The position numbers and the translations under genes are program-made. Positions 25,731 to 36,613 of a stretch of DNA of 64,000 nt are shown here, piece after piece; the first letter of the stretch is position 1, and every line of letters begins with the position of its first letter. Origin of the DNA: Dermacoccus abyssi (GTDB lineage: Bacteria; Actinomycetota; Actinomycetes; Actinomycetales; Dermatophilaceae); NCBI RefSeq assembly GCF_034541975.1, contig NZ_JAVYJM010000001.1; one strand, written 5' to 3'. Below the pieces are notes generated by a model that was given only the letters and a program-made list of their open reading frames with translations, was not told the DNA's origin and searched no databases.

Positions 25731-25780
25731 AGTAGGACCCCCGCCGGGCGACTTCATCGCTGATCCGGCGGGGTCCTACT
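25731..25780 (-). terminator. hairpin after tRNA-Ser
   Basis: The 17-base left arm (AGTAGGACCCCCGCCGG, 25731-25747) pairs with 25765-25780 except for one bulged C. It starts seven bases beyond the 3' end of the tRNA gene and is the probable terminator of its transcript. Confidence 0.7.
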
Positions 25781-25786
25781 CATCTG

Positions 25787-25871
25787 CGGAGGGCGTGGGA
25801 TTTGAACCCACGGTTGGTTTCCCAACTCCGGTTTTCAAGACCGGTGCACTCGGCCACTATGCGAGCCCTCC
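25787..25871 (-). tRNA. tRNA-Ser(UGA)
   Basis: An 85-nt cloverleaf. The acceptor stem pairs GGAGGGC (25871-25865) with GCCCTCC (25794-25788) and the discriminator is G. The anticodon loop is CTTGAAAA with anticodon TGA. A long variable arm typical of tRNA-Ser and the T-loop GGGTTCAAATCCC are present. A full CCA end is not encoded. Confidence 0.95.
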
Positions 25872-26066
25872 TCGTCGCTGCACCAACCGCGAACACCACG
25901 GGCAACGACCCGTCGAGCGCATCGTCGTCGACGCTCCCAGCAGGGCCGAACCCAAGCGTCGCACGGCAACCGCGCAACGAGAAACCATCGTAAGGCACTG
26001 GCGCGCCAACGCAGATTGGGTAGGCTCGACGGCAAGTTGTCCGTTCACATGACATGGAGCCACATC

Positions 26067-26441
26067 ATGGGCAAGATCTCCTTCCTCGCCGGCGGCGTCG
26101 TCGGCTACGTCCTCGGTACGCGCGCTGGGGAGAAGCGCTACGAGCAGATCAAGAAGCAGGCCGACAAGGCCTGGCAGAACCCGGTGGTCCAGGAGAAGGT
26201 CACCGCCGCAACCGAGCAGGTCAAGACGAAGGCCCCCGCCGTCGCTGCTGCCGTCGGCCAGAAGGCTGCCGACGCGGGCAAGAGCGCGGGCCAGGCTGCT
26301 GCCGCCAAGGCCGGCGACGCCAAGGACGCCGTCGCGAACCGCGGCGACAAGGACCTGCCGGAGACCATCCACCGCGGCGAGGACGGCGAACTCCACGCAG
26401 ACACGAGCGGTTTCGGCCCCGGCGGCGAGAAGCTTCCCTGA
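26067..26441 (+). CDS. YtxH-like small membrane-anchored protein
   Basis: 124 residues. One hydrophobic N-terminal segment, ISFLAGGVVGYVLGTRAGEKRYEQIKKQ, with the Gly-rich YVLGTRAG signature of YtxH-domain proteins. A long Lys/Ala-rich helical region (residues 25-95) and a short acidic tail follow. Probably a stress-related envelope protein; no specific function known. ATG 26067 is preferred over upstream in-frame starts because the hydrophobic segment then begins directly. Confidence 0.8.
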   Translation: MGKISFLAGGVVGYVLGTRAGEKRYEQIKKQADKAWQNPVVQEKVTAATEQVKTKAPAVAAAVGQKAADAGKSAGQAAAAKAGDAKDAVANRGDKDLPETIHRGEDGELHADTSGFGPGGEKLP

Positions 26442-26624
26442 CCCTTCCGGGTCGTACGCCCAAATTCCGACTGCGACGCGTCGTGAAGCACTCCGAGCCG
26501 GTTTTTCACCCCTTCGGGCGCGACATTTCGCGGCGCATCGCGTAGATTCGCAGACAACGCAGCCTAACGCGGGGCCTTCGGGGCACCGTTCTGGCTGCGA
26601 CAGGTTAGAGAAGAGGATTCATCC

Positions 26625-26900
26625 ATGAACCGCAGTGATCTTGCCAGCACCATCGCCCAGCGCACCGGGGTCAGCGTCAAGGACGCCTCCGCCGTCATCG
26701 CCGGCCTGAATGACGTCATCATCGAGGCCGTCGGCCGCGGCGAGAAGATCCAGCTCCCGGGTCTGCTCACGATCGAGCGCGTCGAGCGCGCCGCCCGCAC
26801 GGGCCGCAACCCGCAGACGGGCGCCGAGATCGAGATCCCGGCCGGCTACGCCGCCAAGGTCACGGCAGGCTCCAAGCTCAAGGCTGCTGCCAAGGGCTGA
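26625..26900 (+). CDS. HU-family nucleoid protein
   Basis: 91 residues covering a complete HU fold: MNRSDLASTIAQRTGVSVKDASAVIAGLNDVI, then the beta-arm region RTGRNPQTGAEIEIPAGYAAKVTAGSKLK. It lacks the long Lys/Ala tail of mycobacterial HupB. Binds and bends DNA non-specifically as a dimer. A strong hairpin follows 16 bases after the stop. Confidence 0.95.
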   Translation: MNRSDLASTIAQRTGVSVKDASAVIAGLNDVIIEAVGRGEKIQLPGLLTIERVERAARTGRNPQTGAEIEIPAGYAAKVTAGSKLKAAAKG

Positions 26901-26916
26901 CCCAACGCCTGACACA

Positions 26917-26951
26917 CGAAGGGCCCGCGCCGACACGGCGCGGGCCCTTCG
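26917..26951. terminator. terminator between HU and the reductase gene
   Basis: Sixteen-base perfect arms (26917-26932 and 26936-26951) with a three-base loop, between convergent genes; it probably works in both directions. Confidence 0.85.
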
Positions 26952-26987
26952 TCATGCTCGAACGTCGGACCTGACGATGAACTCGGG

Positions 26988-28349
26988 TCAGGAAGCCACC
27001 TGCTCCGCGTGCGCGCGACCGGCCGCGATCATGTCCTCGCGCGAAACGATCTTCACGCGCTCGCGGCCCGCGCCCGCGCCGAGCGCGATCTCCTGCGCGT
27101 CCAAGCGCTCCCAGTCGTCCCACAGCGTCACATCGACACCGCTGTCGAGCAGGTGACGCAGCAGCGCGTCCTCGTCCTCGACGGCCGGCGCCACGAGCGA
27201 CGGCAGGTCCTCGAGCAGGCAACGGATCGTCTCCGACGCGTCCGACTTCGTGTGGCCGATGAGGCCCACAGGGCCGCGCTTGATCCAACCCGTCACGTAC
27301 GTCGCTGCAATCGGCTCTCCGGACTCGTCGAGCACGCGGCCGGCCTCGTTCGGCACGACGCCGCGGGCGTCGTCGAAGGGCAGGTTCTGCAGCGGCGACG
27401 AGTAGTACCCGACGGCGCGGTACACGGCCTGCACGTCCCAGTCGATCGTCTCCCCCGTGCCGCGCACGTTGCCGTCGCCGACGAACTCGGTGCGCTCGGT
27501 GCGCAACCCCGTCACGGCATCCTCACCGAGCACCTCGACCGGCGCCTGGCAGAGGTGGATGTGGATGCGGTGCGGCGCCCCGGTGGGCTCGGTGTCGAGG
27601 TACTTGAGCAACGTGTTGACGACGAGCTTCGTCGACTTGCTCGCGTTGATCGCCGCCTGGCCGGCCTCGTCGATCTCGAAGCCCTCCGGCTCGACGATGA
27701 CGTCGACGCTCGGCGAGTGCGACAGCTCGCGGAACTCCATCGGCGTGAACTTCAGCTGCGCCGGGCCGCGGCGAGCGAACACGTGGACATCCGTCGCCTC
27801 GTTGAGCGAGAGGCCCTGGTAGACGTTGTCCGGGATCTCCGTCGTGAGCTGCTCGTCCGCGGGCTTGGCGAGCATGCGGGCCACGTCGAGGGCCACGTTG
27901 CCGGCACCGATGACGGCGACGCTCTTCGCCGTGAGCGGCCAATCGCGCGGAGCGTCCGGGTGACCGTCGTACCAACTGACGAAGTCCGCGGCGCCGTAAC
28001 TGCCCGGAAGGTCGATGCCCGGGATCTCGAGCGGGCGGTCCGAGGACGCCCCGGTGGAGAAGATCACCGCGTCGTAGTGCTGCTGCAGACGCTCGAGGTC
28101 GACGTCCGTGCCGTAGTCGACGTTGCCGATGAAGCGGATGCGATCCCCCGAGAGCACCCGCCGCAGCGCCTTGACGATCTCCTTGATCCGCGGGTGATCG
28201 GGCGCCACCCCGTAGCGCACGAGCCCGTACGGAGCCGGAAGCCGGTCGAAGATGTCGACCGTCGCGCTCTCGTGCTCCTTGGTGAGGATGTCGGCCGCGT
28301 AGATTCCTGCGGGGCCGGCACCGATGATCGCTACGCGTGGTGCGCGCAC
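26988..28349 (-). CDS. FprA-like ferredoxin/flavodoxin-NADP reductase
   Basis: 453 residues. FAD site RVAIIGAGPAGIYAADIL, followed by the adrenodoxin-reductase-type FDRLPAPYGLVRYGVAPDHPRIK. NADP site SVAVIGAGNVALDVARMLA. The C-terminus has YVTGWIKRGPVGLIGHTKSDA, a hallmark of this family, which moves electrons between NADPH and ferredoxin. Start is GTG 28349 with AGGAGG six bases upstream. It lies downstream of cysE on the same strand, separated from it by a terminator. Confidence 0.93.
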   Translation of the reverse strand: MRAPRVAIIGAGPAGIYAADILTKEHESATVDIFDRLPAPYGLVRYGVAPDHPRIKEIVKALRRVLSGDRIRFIGNVDYGTDVDLERLQQHYDAVIFSTGASSDRPLEIPGIDLPGSYGAADFVSWYDGHPDAPRDWPLTAKSVAVIGAGNVALDVARMLAKPADEQLTTEIPDNVYQGLSLNEATDVHVFARRGPAQLKFTPMEFRELSHSPSVDVIVEPEGFEIDEAGQAAINASKSTKLVVNTLLKYLDTEPTGAPHRIHIHLCQAPVEVLGEDAVTGLRTERTEFVGDGNVRGTGETIDWDVQAVYRAVGYYSSPLQNLPFDDARGVVPNEAGRVLDESGEPIAATYVTGWIKRGPVGLIGHTKSDASETIRCLLEDLPSLVAPAVEDEDALLRHLLDSGVDVTLWDDWERLDAQEIALGAGAGRERVKIVSREDMIAAGRAHAEQVAS

Positions 28350-28369
28350 ATGACCTCCTTGGTCGGGGG

Positions 28370-28397
28370 GGTTCACCCCGAGGTGACGGGGTGAACC
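28370..28397. terminator. hairpin between cysE and the reductase gene
   Basis: Perfect 11-base arms (GGTTCACCCCG at 28370-28380, complement at 28387-28397) with a six-base loop, 17 bases past the cysE stop. Confidence 0.75.
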
Positions 28398-28413
28398 GTC
28401 GGATGGGGTGCGT

Positions 28414-29022
28414 TCAGATGTAGAGCGCGGGGTCCGTGAACGGGTCGACGGCAGGTGCCTGGGGCACCCGAACCTTCGCCGGAACACCCACCGCGACGCC
28501 CGTGGCCGGGACGTCCTTGACGACGACGGCGTTGGCGCCCACCTGAGCGCCGTTGCCGACGACGACGGGCCCGAGGATGCGGGCACCCGCGCCGACCGTG
28601 ACGCCGTCACCGAGCGTGGGATGACGCTTGACCTTGGCCAGCGTGCGCCCACCGAGGTTGACCCCGTTGTAGAGCATGCAGTCGTCGCCGACCTCGCTCG
28701 TCTCACCGATGACGACGCCCATGCCGTGATCGATGAAGAAGCGGCGACCGATCGTCGCGCCCGGGTGGATCTCGACGCCGGTGACGGCGCGCGTCACCTG
28801 CGAGCCGAGGCGCGCGGGCAGCTTCCATCGCCCGCCGCGCCGCCACATGGCGTGTGTGACGCGGTGGCTCCACACGGCGTGCAGACCGGGCGACGCGAGC
28901 GCCATCTCGAGGCGCGAGCCGCCCGCGGGGTCGCGCGCCAGCGCAGCGTCGACGTCCTCGGCCATGGTTCGGGCCACGGCCTTGCCTGCGTCACGCACGC
29001 GCGTGAGTGGGTTCTTCGCCAC
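28414..29022 (-). CDS. cysE: serine O-acetyltransferase
   Basis: 202 residues, short EpsC-type form. An N-terminal helical domain is followed by the left-handed beta-helix hexapeptide repeats (IHPGATIGRRFFIDHGMGVVIGETSEVGDD and GVTVGAGARILGPVVVGNGAQVGANAVVV), with the active-site DHGMG segment. It makes O-acetylserine from serine and acetyl-CoA for CysK, encoded just upstream. GTG 29022 has AGGAGG five bases before it. Confidence 0.95.
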   Translation of the reverse strand: MAKNPLTRVRDAGKAVARTMAEDVDAALARDPAGGSRLEMALASPGLHAVWSHRVTHAMWRRGGRWKLPARLGSQVTRAVTGVEIHPGATIGRRFFIDHGMGVVIGETSEVGDDCMLYNGVNLGGRTLAKVKRHPTLGDGVTVGAGARILGPVVVGNGAQVGANAVVVKDVPATGVAVGVPAKVRVPQAPAVDPFTDPALYI

Positions 29023-29051
29023 CGTTCCTCCTCGTCAGGTCACCAGTGAAG

Positions 29052-29089
29052 CGACCGGCCTTGAGGGTCAACCCCTCCAAGGCCGGTCG
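29052..29089. terminator. hairpin between cysK and cysE
   Basis: Twelve-base perfect arms (29052-29063 and 29078-29089) extended by an inner pairing. It would attenuate or end cysK transcripts before cysE. Confidence 0.8.
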
Positions 29090-29100
29090 TCTTCCCCACA

Positions 29101-30030
29101 TCAGTCGTCGAGCACGCCCTCGAACAGGATGGTCGACAGGTAGCGCTCACCGAAGCTCGGGATGATGACGACGATCGTCTTGCCCTCGTTCTCGGGACGA
29201 GCGGCGACCTGCGAGGCGGCGTAGAGCGCGGCGCCCGAGGAGATACCCGTGAGGAGGCCTTCCTCGGTGGCGGCCTTGCGCGCCCATTCGACGGAGGTGG
29301 CGGCGTCGACGTCGATGACCTCGTCGTAGATCTCACGGTTGAGGATCTCGGGCACGAAGTTGGCGCCGAGGCCCTGGATCTTGTGCGGGCCGGCCTGACC
29401 ACCGTTGAGGATGGCCGACTCGGCTGGCTCGACGGCGATCATCTGCACCTCGGGCTTGCGCTCCTTGAGCACCTCACCGACGCCCGTGATCGTGCCGCCC
29501 GTGCCGATGCCCGCGACGACGATGTCGACGGCTCCGTCGGTGTCGCGCCAGATCTCCTCGGCCGTCGTGCGGCGGTGCACCTCGGGGTTGGCCGTGTTGG
29601 CGAACTGACGGGCGAGGACGGCGCCCCGCTCCTCGGCGATGGCCTCGGCCTTCGCGACGGCACCCTTCATGCCTTCCGAGCCCGGGGTGAGCACGAGCTC
29701 GGCGCCGAAGCCCTTGAGCAGCGCGCGGCGCTCCTTCGACATCGTCTCCGGCATCGCGAGGACGACGTCGTAGCCCTTCGCAGCGCCGACCATCGCGAGC
29801 GCGATACCCGTGTTGCCCGAGGTGGCCTCGACGATCGTGCCGCCCGGCTTCAGCTCACCGGAGGCCTCCGCGGCCTCGATGATCGCCTTGCCGATGCGGT
29901 CCTTGACGGACGCGCCGGGGTTGTTGAACTCAAGCTTCGCGGCCACCGTGGCGCCCGAGTCGATGATGCGGTTAATCCGCACGAGCGGCGTGTTGCCGAT
30001 GGCCTGGGTGACGTCGTCGAGGATGGGCAT
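29101..30030 (-). CDS. cysK: cysteine synthase A (O-acetylserine sulfhydrylase)
   Basis: 309 residues. PLP Lys in the motif NNPGASVKDRIGKAI, the substrate loop EATSGNTGIALAMVGA, and the phosphate-binding GIGTGGTITGVGEVL. Converts O-acetylserine and sulfide to cysteine. ATG 30030 has GGAGG upstream. The C-terminus ends FEGVLDD rather than with extra domains. It precedes cysE on the same strand with about 80 bases between. Confidence 0.97.
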   Translation of the reverse strand: MPILDDVTQAIGNTPLVRINRIIDSGATVAAKLEFNNPGASVKDRIGKAIIEAAEASGELKPGGTIVEATSGNTGIALAMVGAAKGYDVVLAMPETMSKERRALLKGFGAELVLTPGSEGMKGAVAKAEAIAEERGAVLARQFANTANPEVHRRTTAEEIWRDTDGAVDIVVAGIGTGGTITGVGEVLKERKPEVQMIAVEPAESAILNGGQAGPHKIQGLGANFVPEILNREIYDEVIDVDAATSVEWARKAATEEGLLTGISSGAALYAASQVAARPENEGKTIVVIIPSFGERYLSTILFEGVLDD

Positions 30031-30228
30031 GAGGGCTGACCTCCGTGTGATCCGAGTGAGCGGGATGATTAGAACTGCTTATGAGCATACCAACGTGTGG
30101 TTATCGCGAAACCTTCCCCCGAGAGCTTCACTTCCTTTAGCGCACGAGGGCGTTGACTAATTCCCGGGTGACATGTGATGGTGCATCCCAGCAGTTACGC
30201 GCCGGTAACGCCGTTTAGACTGAGGCGC

Positions 30229-32553
<2,325 letters not shown>

Positions 32554-32575
32554 TCGCTTCCGCACGGCTGTCATG

Positions 32576-32612
32576 AGGCGTGGCACCCACCGATTCGGTG
32601 GGTGCCACGCCT
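32576..32612. terminator. strong hairpin after the Fe-S oxidoreductase
   Basis: Arms of 18 bases (32576-32593 and 32595-32612) are perfect complements around a minimal loop, 22 bases after the stop codon. Confidence 0.88.
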
Positions 32613-32649
32613 CGTTGTTGCCGGTGTTCGTTCACAGGAGGTGACGGCT

Positions 32650-32709
32650 GTGGGCTCCTTCACTCGGGCCGGGCGGGCCCTTCCACAGGCCGCTCGAGGC
32701 GGCGCATGA
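32650..32709 (+). CDS. possible 19-codon leader ORF
   Basis: AGGAGG at 32636-32641 is eight bases before GTG 32650, which opens MGSFTRAGRALPQAARGGA and stops at TGA 32707-32709, 32 bases before the next gene. The ribosome site is better than that of the following gene. It could be a translated leader or a chance match. Confidence 0.25.
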   Translation: MGSFTRAGRALPQAARGGA

Positions 32710-32741
32710 CGACGCGGTGAGCGCTTCGTAACGTCGCGGGC

Positions 32742-33104
32742 ATGAGCAGCCTCGCAGACGACATCAGGGCCCAGGCGCGGGTGGCCCGTACGGTCGGCAC
32801 CTCTTTGTCGACGACCGCATCGAACACCCGCACGAAGATCACGACGATGCACTGGAAGTCGACGTCGGCCGACTTCTGCCGTCAGAAGCTGACGGAGTTC
32901 ACGCGGATCATGGATCAGCGCAGCGCTGACGCACATGCCCTCGCGGCCAAAATCGACGCGCACGCGGCGAGCGTCGATTCCCGCGTCGACACGCTCGAGA
33001 CGATCGTCGGGTTGCCCGGCCGTGCGGTGGACGCCGTCACTGGCCCGCCCACGCATTCGCGCCCCATCCCCACCGAGGCCATCCGGGGTGGTGCGGCCCG
33101 ATGA
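32742..33104 (+). CDS. small helical protein, WXG100-like candidate
   Basis: 120 residues. Two long amphipathic helices (SSLADDIRAQARVARTVGTSL and DFCRQKLTEFTRIMDQRSADAHALAAKIDAHAASVDSRVDTLETIVG) with TTMHWKSTSADFCRQKL at the turn: a W followed by S rather than the canonical W-x-G. Size and pattern resemble ESX/LXG partner proteins. It overlaps the next gene by the ATGA junction, and the three-gene set ends in a lipase, so a secretion partner or chaperone role is inferred. Confidence 0.6.
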   Translation: MSSLADDIRAQARVARTVGTSLSTTASNTRTKITTMHWKSTSADFCRQKLTEFTRIMDQRSADAHALAAKIDAHAASVDSRVDTLETIVGLPGRAVDAVTGPPTHSRPIPTEAIRGGAAR

Positions 33105-33487
33105 ACGTCGAGACGAGCGCCCGCGCGCAGTTGTCGGTGAGGGTGGATGTCGGTGACGAGTCGACGACGCGCACGTGTCACGTCGCAGAGGGAACGTTTG
33201 ACGTCGGCACGGCGCGCGGAACCTACGAGAGCGTCGCGGTCGAGGAGATCATCGCGCACCTGACGTGCGACATCACGGCGGCTGGGCCGGACGCGACGTG
33301 CGCCGTGGCGGCCGTCGTCACCGCGGGCGAGGACCTGCACGTCTACGCCCTCGCCGAGCGGTGCGAGGGCACCTGGACCGACCGGCGTAAGCCGCTGGAG
33401 CCCGTCCCCACCACCTGGGAGGACGTGCGCAGCGGCATCGTCATGGCCGCCCTCGATCTCCTCGCAGCCGCGGGGGTGTCGTCATGA
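33101..33487 (+). CDS. hypothetical protein in the lipase cassette
   Basis: 128 residues without a signal peptide or membrane segment. Beta-rich pattern (ARAQLSVRVDVGDESTTRTCHVAEGTFDVG, ATCAVAAVVTAGEDLHVYALAERCEGTW) with three to four Cys, then a helical end (WEDVRSGIVMAALDLLAAAG). Not recognised. ATGA overlaps on both sides make it part of the cassette; it could be a chaperone or immunity-type partner of the lipase. Confidence 0.6.
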   Translation: MNVETSARAQLSVRVDVGDESTTRTCHVAEGTFDVGTARGTYESVAVEEIIAHLTCDITAAGPDATCAVAAVVTAGEDLHVYALAERCEGTWTDRRKPLEPVPTTWEDVRSGIVMAALDLLAAAGVSS

Positions 33488-34941
33488 GAGCGCCCGACGG
33501 GTCGTCGTCCGTCGCGTTCGCGACCTACGGCCCGAGCGCTTCGCACGTCGACGCGAAGCTGTCCGACCTGCGGCTCACCGCCGCAACCTTCCGCACGGTC
33601 GCCGACGAGTGTGACGGTCATTTCTCCACCGTCTTCACCATCGAGTGGAACCTGCCCTTCCGCGGCGATGTCCTGTCGCCGGGCACGAGCGCGGCGTGTG
33701 CTAAGGCCATCCTCGGCCTGACCATCGGCAAGCAGGGCCTGATGGCCGCGCAGGTGCGCGCCAGCATCATGGCGGCGTTCCTCGACTACTCGGTCAAGAC
33801 CTACGAGGACGCAGAGCTGATCGCGGGTCAGTTCGTCGACCGGCTAGCCCTCCCCGCCGACCTCGTCATGACCGGCCTGAAGCTCAACCACGTCATCGCG
33901 GATGCCATCTCGGGCAAGGACGTCGATCTGGCCACGATCCAACGCGAGGCACCCGATGCCATCGACATGGTCGTCCAGGTCGTCTCCGATGTGTTGCCCG
34001 GTCCCTACGCCCAGGACATCACGGCCCTGCACGCCGCCACGATCGTTCTCACAGGCGTCCCGAAACGCGTGGGCACCCGACTGACGTCCGACCCGAACTC
34101 GGCGACTAAGGCACCGGAGGTGCGGAGCGTGAGCGAGGCGGCCGGGCGTATCCCGGAGCTCTACAAGAACCCCGAGAACGCCGGGCACATCCAGGTGCAA
34201 CGCGTCGTCGATCCGACAACGGGTCAGGGGGCGTGGACGCTCATCCTGCCGGGCACCTCGACGTTCGCGCCGAACGGCAAGAACGGTTTCAACGGCAACG
34301 GCAACCTCTACGCCGCAGCCGGCCGCCAGAGTCCGGTCGAAGCTGCGGCGCTGACGGCCCTGCGTCAGGCCATGGCGAAGGAAGGAGTGGCAGGCAAGGG
34401 CGAGCCGGTCATCGTCCTCGGCCACTCTCAGGGTGGCATGGTGGCCACGAACATGGCGCGCCACCAGGTGAAGGGTGACATCAACATCACGCACGTCGTC
34501 ACGTACGGCTCGCCGGTGGGACACCTCAAGGTGCCGCACAAGACCTCCGTGCTCAACGTCGAGAACTCGGCCGACCCCGTGCACCGGATCGACGGGCGCG
34601 CCAACGGAACCGGTGAACCGAACCGCACCCGGGTCGTGTTCACGGATCCAGGCTCGCTCACCGCGCCGGACGGCTCGACGGACAACTTCGAGGCGCACAG
34701 CATGGCGCGCTACAAGGACAACTACCAGGCCATCTCGGAACAGGTCAGGAGCCATCCCGAATCGCAGGTGGCGCAGTACGAGCAATCCACCGAGAAGTTT
34801 TTCACCGGCAACGCCCGCACCTACACATTCGATCTCGCAACGGTGGATCCGTCCTCCGAGGCGAAGCCCTCACAACCGCCCCAGGGAAAGTCGGAGCCCT
34901 ACCGTCCGTCGGGCGCGCCGCTCCCGTTGCGCAGTAGGTGA
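33484..34941 (+). CDS. lipase with helical N-terminal domain (candidate T7SS effector)
   Basis: 485 residues. Residues 15-110 are helical with LRLTAATFRTVADECDGHFSTVFTIEWNLPFRGD, resembling WXG/LXG-type targeting regions. Residues 235-450 are an alpha/beta hydrolase: VIVLGHSQGGMVATNMA has nucleophile Ser315, NSADPVHRIDG the acid candidate and NFEAHSMARY the His. No signal peptide. The tail (about 455-485) is Pro/Ser-rich. It probably hydrolyses lipids, either after type VII export or inside the cell. It overlaps the preceding gene by ATGA and its 3' end overlaps the convergent hydrolase by 43 bases. Confidence 0.78.
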   Translation: MRAPDGSSSVAFATYGPSASHVDAKLSDLRLTAATFRTVADECDGHFSTVFTIEWNLPFRGDVLSPGTSAACAKAILGLTIGKQGLMAAQVRASIMAAFLDYSVKTYEDAELIAGQFVDRLALPADLVMTGLKLNHVIADAISGKDVDLATIQREAPDAIDMVVQVVSDVLPGPYAQDITALHAATIVLTGVPKRVGTRLTSDPNSATKAPEVRSVSEAAGRIPELYKNPENAGHIQVQRVVDPTTGQGAWTLILPGTSTFAPNGKNGFNGNGNLYAAAGRQSPVEAAALTALRQAMAKEGVAGKGEPVIVLGHSQGGMVATNMARHQVKGDINITHVVTYGSPVGHLKVPHKTSVLNVENSADPVHRIDGRANGTGEPNRTRVVFTDPGSLTAPDGSTDNFEAHSMARYKDNYQAISEQVRSHPESQVAQYEQSTEKFFTGNARTYTFDLATVDPSSEAKPSQPPQGKSEPYRPSGAPLPLRSR

Positions 34942-35810
34942 TCGATGAGGAACTGTGACGACTCCTTGTGCCAGCGCATCGGCCGCCACAACATGGCATG
35001 CCAGCCGGGCAGGTCGACGAAGCGCGCGATCCCGCCGGCGGCCTCGATGCGCTCGACGAGATCGGCGGTCGCCGCCGGATCGGTGACGGTGTCCTGGCGT
35101 CCGTGGATACCGAGGAACGGCGTCGTGCCGAACGGCTCGGCCTCGTATTCGTCACTCGCCCAGGGCGCGAGCCCGACGACGGCCGCGAGGTCATCGCCCT
35201 CGTCGCTCGTGGCGAGGTCGAGGGCCACGCGTCCGCCCATCGAGTGGCCGACGACGGCGAGGGGCAGCCCCGGGTATTGGCGGCGCAGCTCACGCAGCGC
35301 CCACCGGGCGTCCTGAACGGCCGGCTTCTCGGGCTCGTTCCAGCCGCGCACCGCGAGGCGCAGCACGGCGCCCCCGATCCGTCCGTGACTGCGGCGCTCC
35401 ACGTCGCGGGCGAAGGGGATGACGCGTAGGTAGGCCGGGTCGCCGCGGTACATGGCGATGCTGGCGTTGACCTCGCCGCCGTGGATGAACAGGGCGACGG
35501 CCTCGGGATGCTTGGCTCGCGGCAACGACAGCACCGGACTCGCGGTGACCGGCTTGCCGGATCGCTTCGTCGTCGCGGGCCGACTGGGCGCCTCGACGGT
35601 GACGGCTTCGTCGTCGAGGGAGGCGACGTCGTCGTCCTCGATCGAGCCGTCGGTGAGCAGGGAGTCGGCCACGTCGTCGAGGGTGTCGGCCACGCGGTCG
35701 CCGAACTCACTCTCGTCGACCGTTCGGGCCGGCGCGTCGGGCACCGGTTCGGAGCGCGGCGCTTCCGCAGCGCCCGACGACTTCGCGCTACTCGCCTCGG
35801 CGCCCGTCAC
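34899..35810 (-). CDS. alpha/beta hydrolase
   Basis: 303 residues. Residues 1-90 are acidic and probably disordered. Hydrolase core from residue 100: ALFIHGGEVNAS (oxyanion loop), VVGHSMGGRVALDLA with Ser190, HGRQD with Asp240 and GWHAML with His271. A soluble esterase/lipase-type enzyme of unknown substrate. It begins four bases after the dcd stop codon, so the two are probably one transcript. Confidence 0.85.
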   Translation of the reverse strand: MTGAEASSAKSSGAAEAPRSEPVPDAPARTVDESEFGDRVADTLDDVADSLLTDGSIEDDDVASLDDEAVTVEAPSRPATTKRSGKPVTASPVLSLPRAKHPEAVALFIHGGEVNASIAMYRGDPAYLRVIPFARDVERRSHGRIGGAVLRLAVRGWNEPEKPAVQDARWALRELRRQYPGLPLAVVGHSMGGRVALDLATSDEGDDLAAVVGLAPWASDEYEAEPFGTTPFLGIHGRQDTVTDPAATADLVERIEAAGGIARFVDLPGWHAMLWRPMRWHKESSQFLIDHLLRNGSGAPDGR

Positions 35811-35813
35811 GGC

Positions 35814-36389
35814 TCAGACCGTGGTGTGGTGGAAGTTGGCGAAGCTGCGGCTGGCGGTGGGGCCACGCTGGCCCTGATAGTGCGAGCCGTACTGCGCGCT
35901 GCCGTAGGGGTGCTCGGCGGGCGAGGTGAGCTGGAAGAAGCACAGCTGGCCGATCTTCATGCCCGGCCACAGCTTGATCGGCAAGGTTGCGACGTTGCTC
36001 AACTCGAGGGTCACGTGCCCCGAGAAACCCGGGTCGACGAAGCCGGCGGTCGCGTGCGTGAGCAGACCGAGGCGGCCCAGCGACGACTTTCCTTCGACGC
36101 GCGCCGCGACGTCGTCCGGCAGCGTGATCGTCTCGTACGTGGAGCCGAGCACGAACTCGCCGGGGTGAAGGATGAACGGCTCGTCGGGCTCGACCTCGAC
36201 GAGGCGCGTGAGCTCGGGCTGCTCCTCGGCCGGGTCGATGAAGGGGTACTTGTGGTTGTCGAACAGGCGGAACAACCGGTCGAGACGAACGTCGATGCTC
36301 GACGGCTGGATCATCGACGGGTCGAAGGGGTCGAGCACGACCCGCTCGTCGTCGATCTGTCGCTTGATGTCCCGGTCAGAAAGCAGCAC
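35814..36389 (-). CDS. dcd: dCTP deaminase, dUMP-forming
   Basis: 191 residues. EGKSSLGRLGLLTHATAGFVDPGFSGHVTLEL carries the catalytic Glu and the Arg/Ser residues of the trimeric dCTP deaminase/dUTPase fold. The Gly-rich C-terminal lid YGSHYQGQRGPTASRS is present. In actinobacteria the enzyme converts dCTP directly to dUMP, replacing separate Dcd and Dut. Start is GTG 36389 (LLSDRDIKRQI follows). Confidence 0.96.
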   Translation of the reverse strand: MLLSDRDIKRQIDDERVVLDPFDPSMIQPSSIDVRLDRLFRLFDNHKYPFIDPAEEQPELTRLVEVEPDEPFILHPGEFVLGSTYETITLPDDVAARVEGKSSLGRLGLLTHATAGFVDPGFSGHVTLELSNVATLPIKLWPGMKIGQLCFFQLTSPAEHPYGSAQYGSHYQGQRGPTASRSFANFHHTTV

Positions 36390-36539
36390 GTCTCACACCG
36401 TAGTCGACCGGCGTTCCGGGAGCAGGCGCCCGAGGCAGTCTGCTCGAAGAACGGCAACGGTTCACTGCGCGGAGGGTCGGCGTGCACGCGTCCCCGCGAC
36501 CCGCTAAAGTAGCGAAACGCCCCGGAAATCCGGGGCCGT

Positions 36540-36613
36540 GCGGGCGTAGCTCAATGGTAGAGCGCCAGCTTCCCAAGCTGGACACGCGGGTTCGATTCCC
36601 GTCGCCCGCTCCA
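36540..36613 (+). tRNA. tRNA-Gly(CCC)
   Basis: Acceptor stem GCGGGCG (36540-36546) pairs with CGCCCGC (36603-36609), discriminator T, and an encoded CCA at 36611-36613. The anticodon loop TTCCCAA gives anticodon CCC. The T-loop is GGGTTCGATTCCC. Confidence 0.96.
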
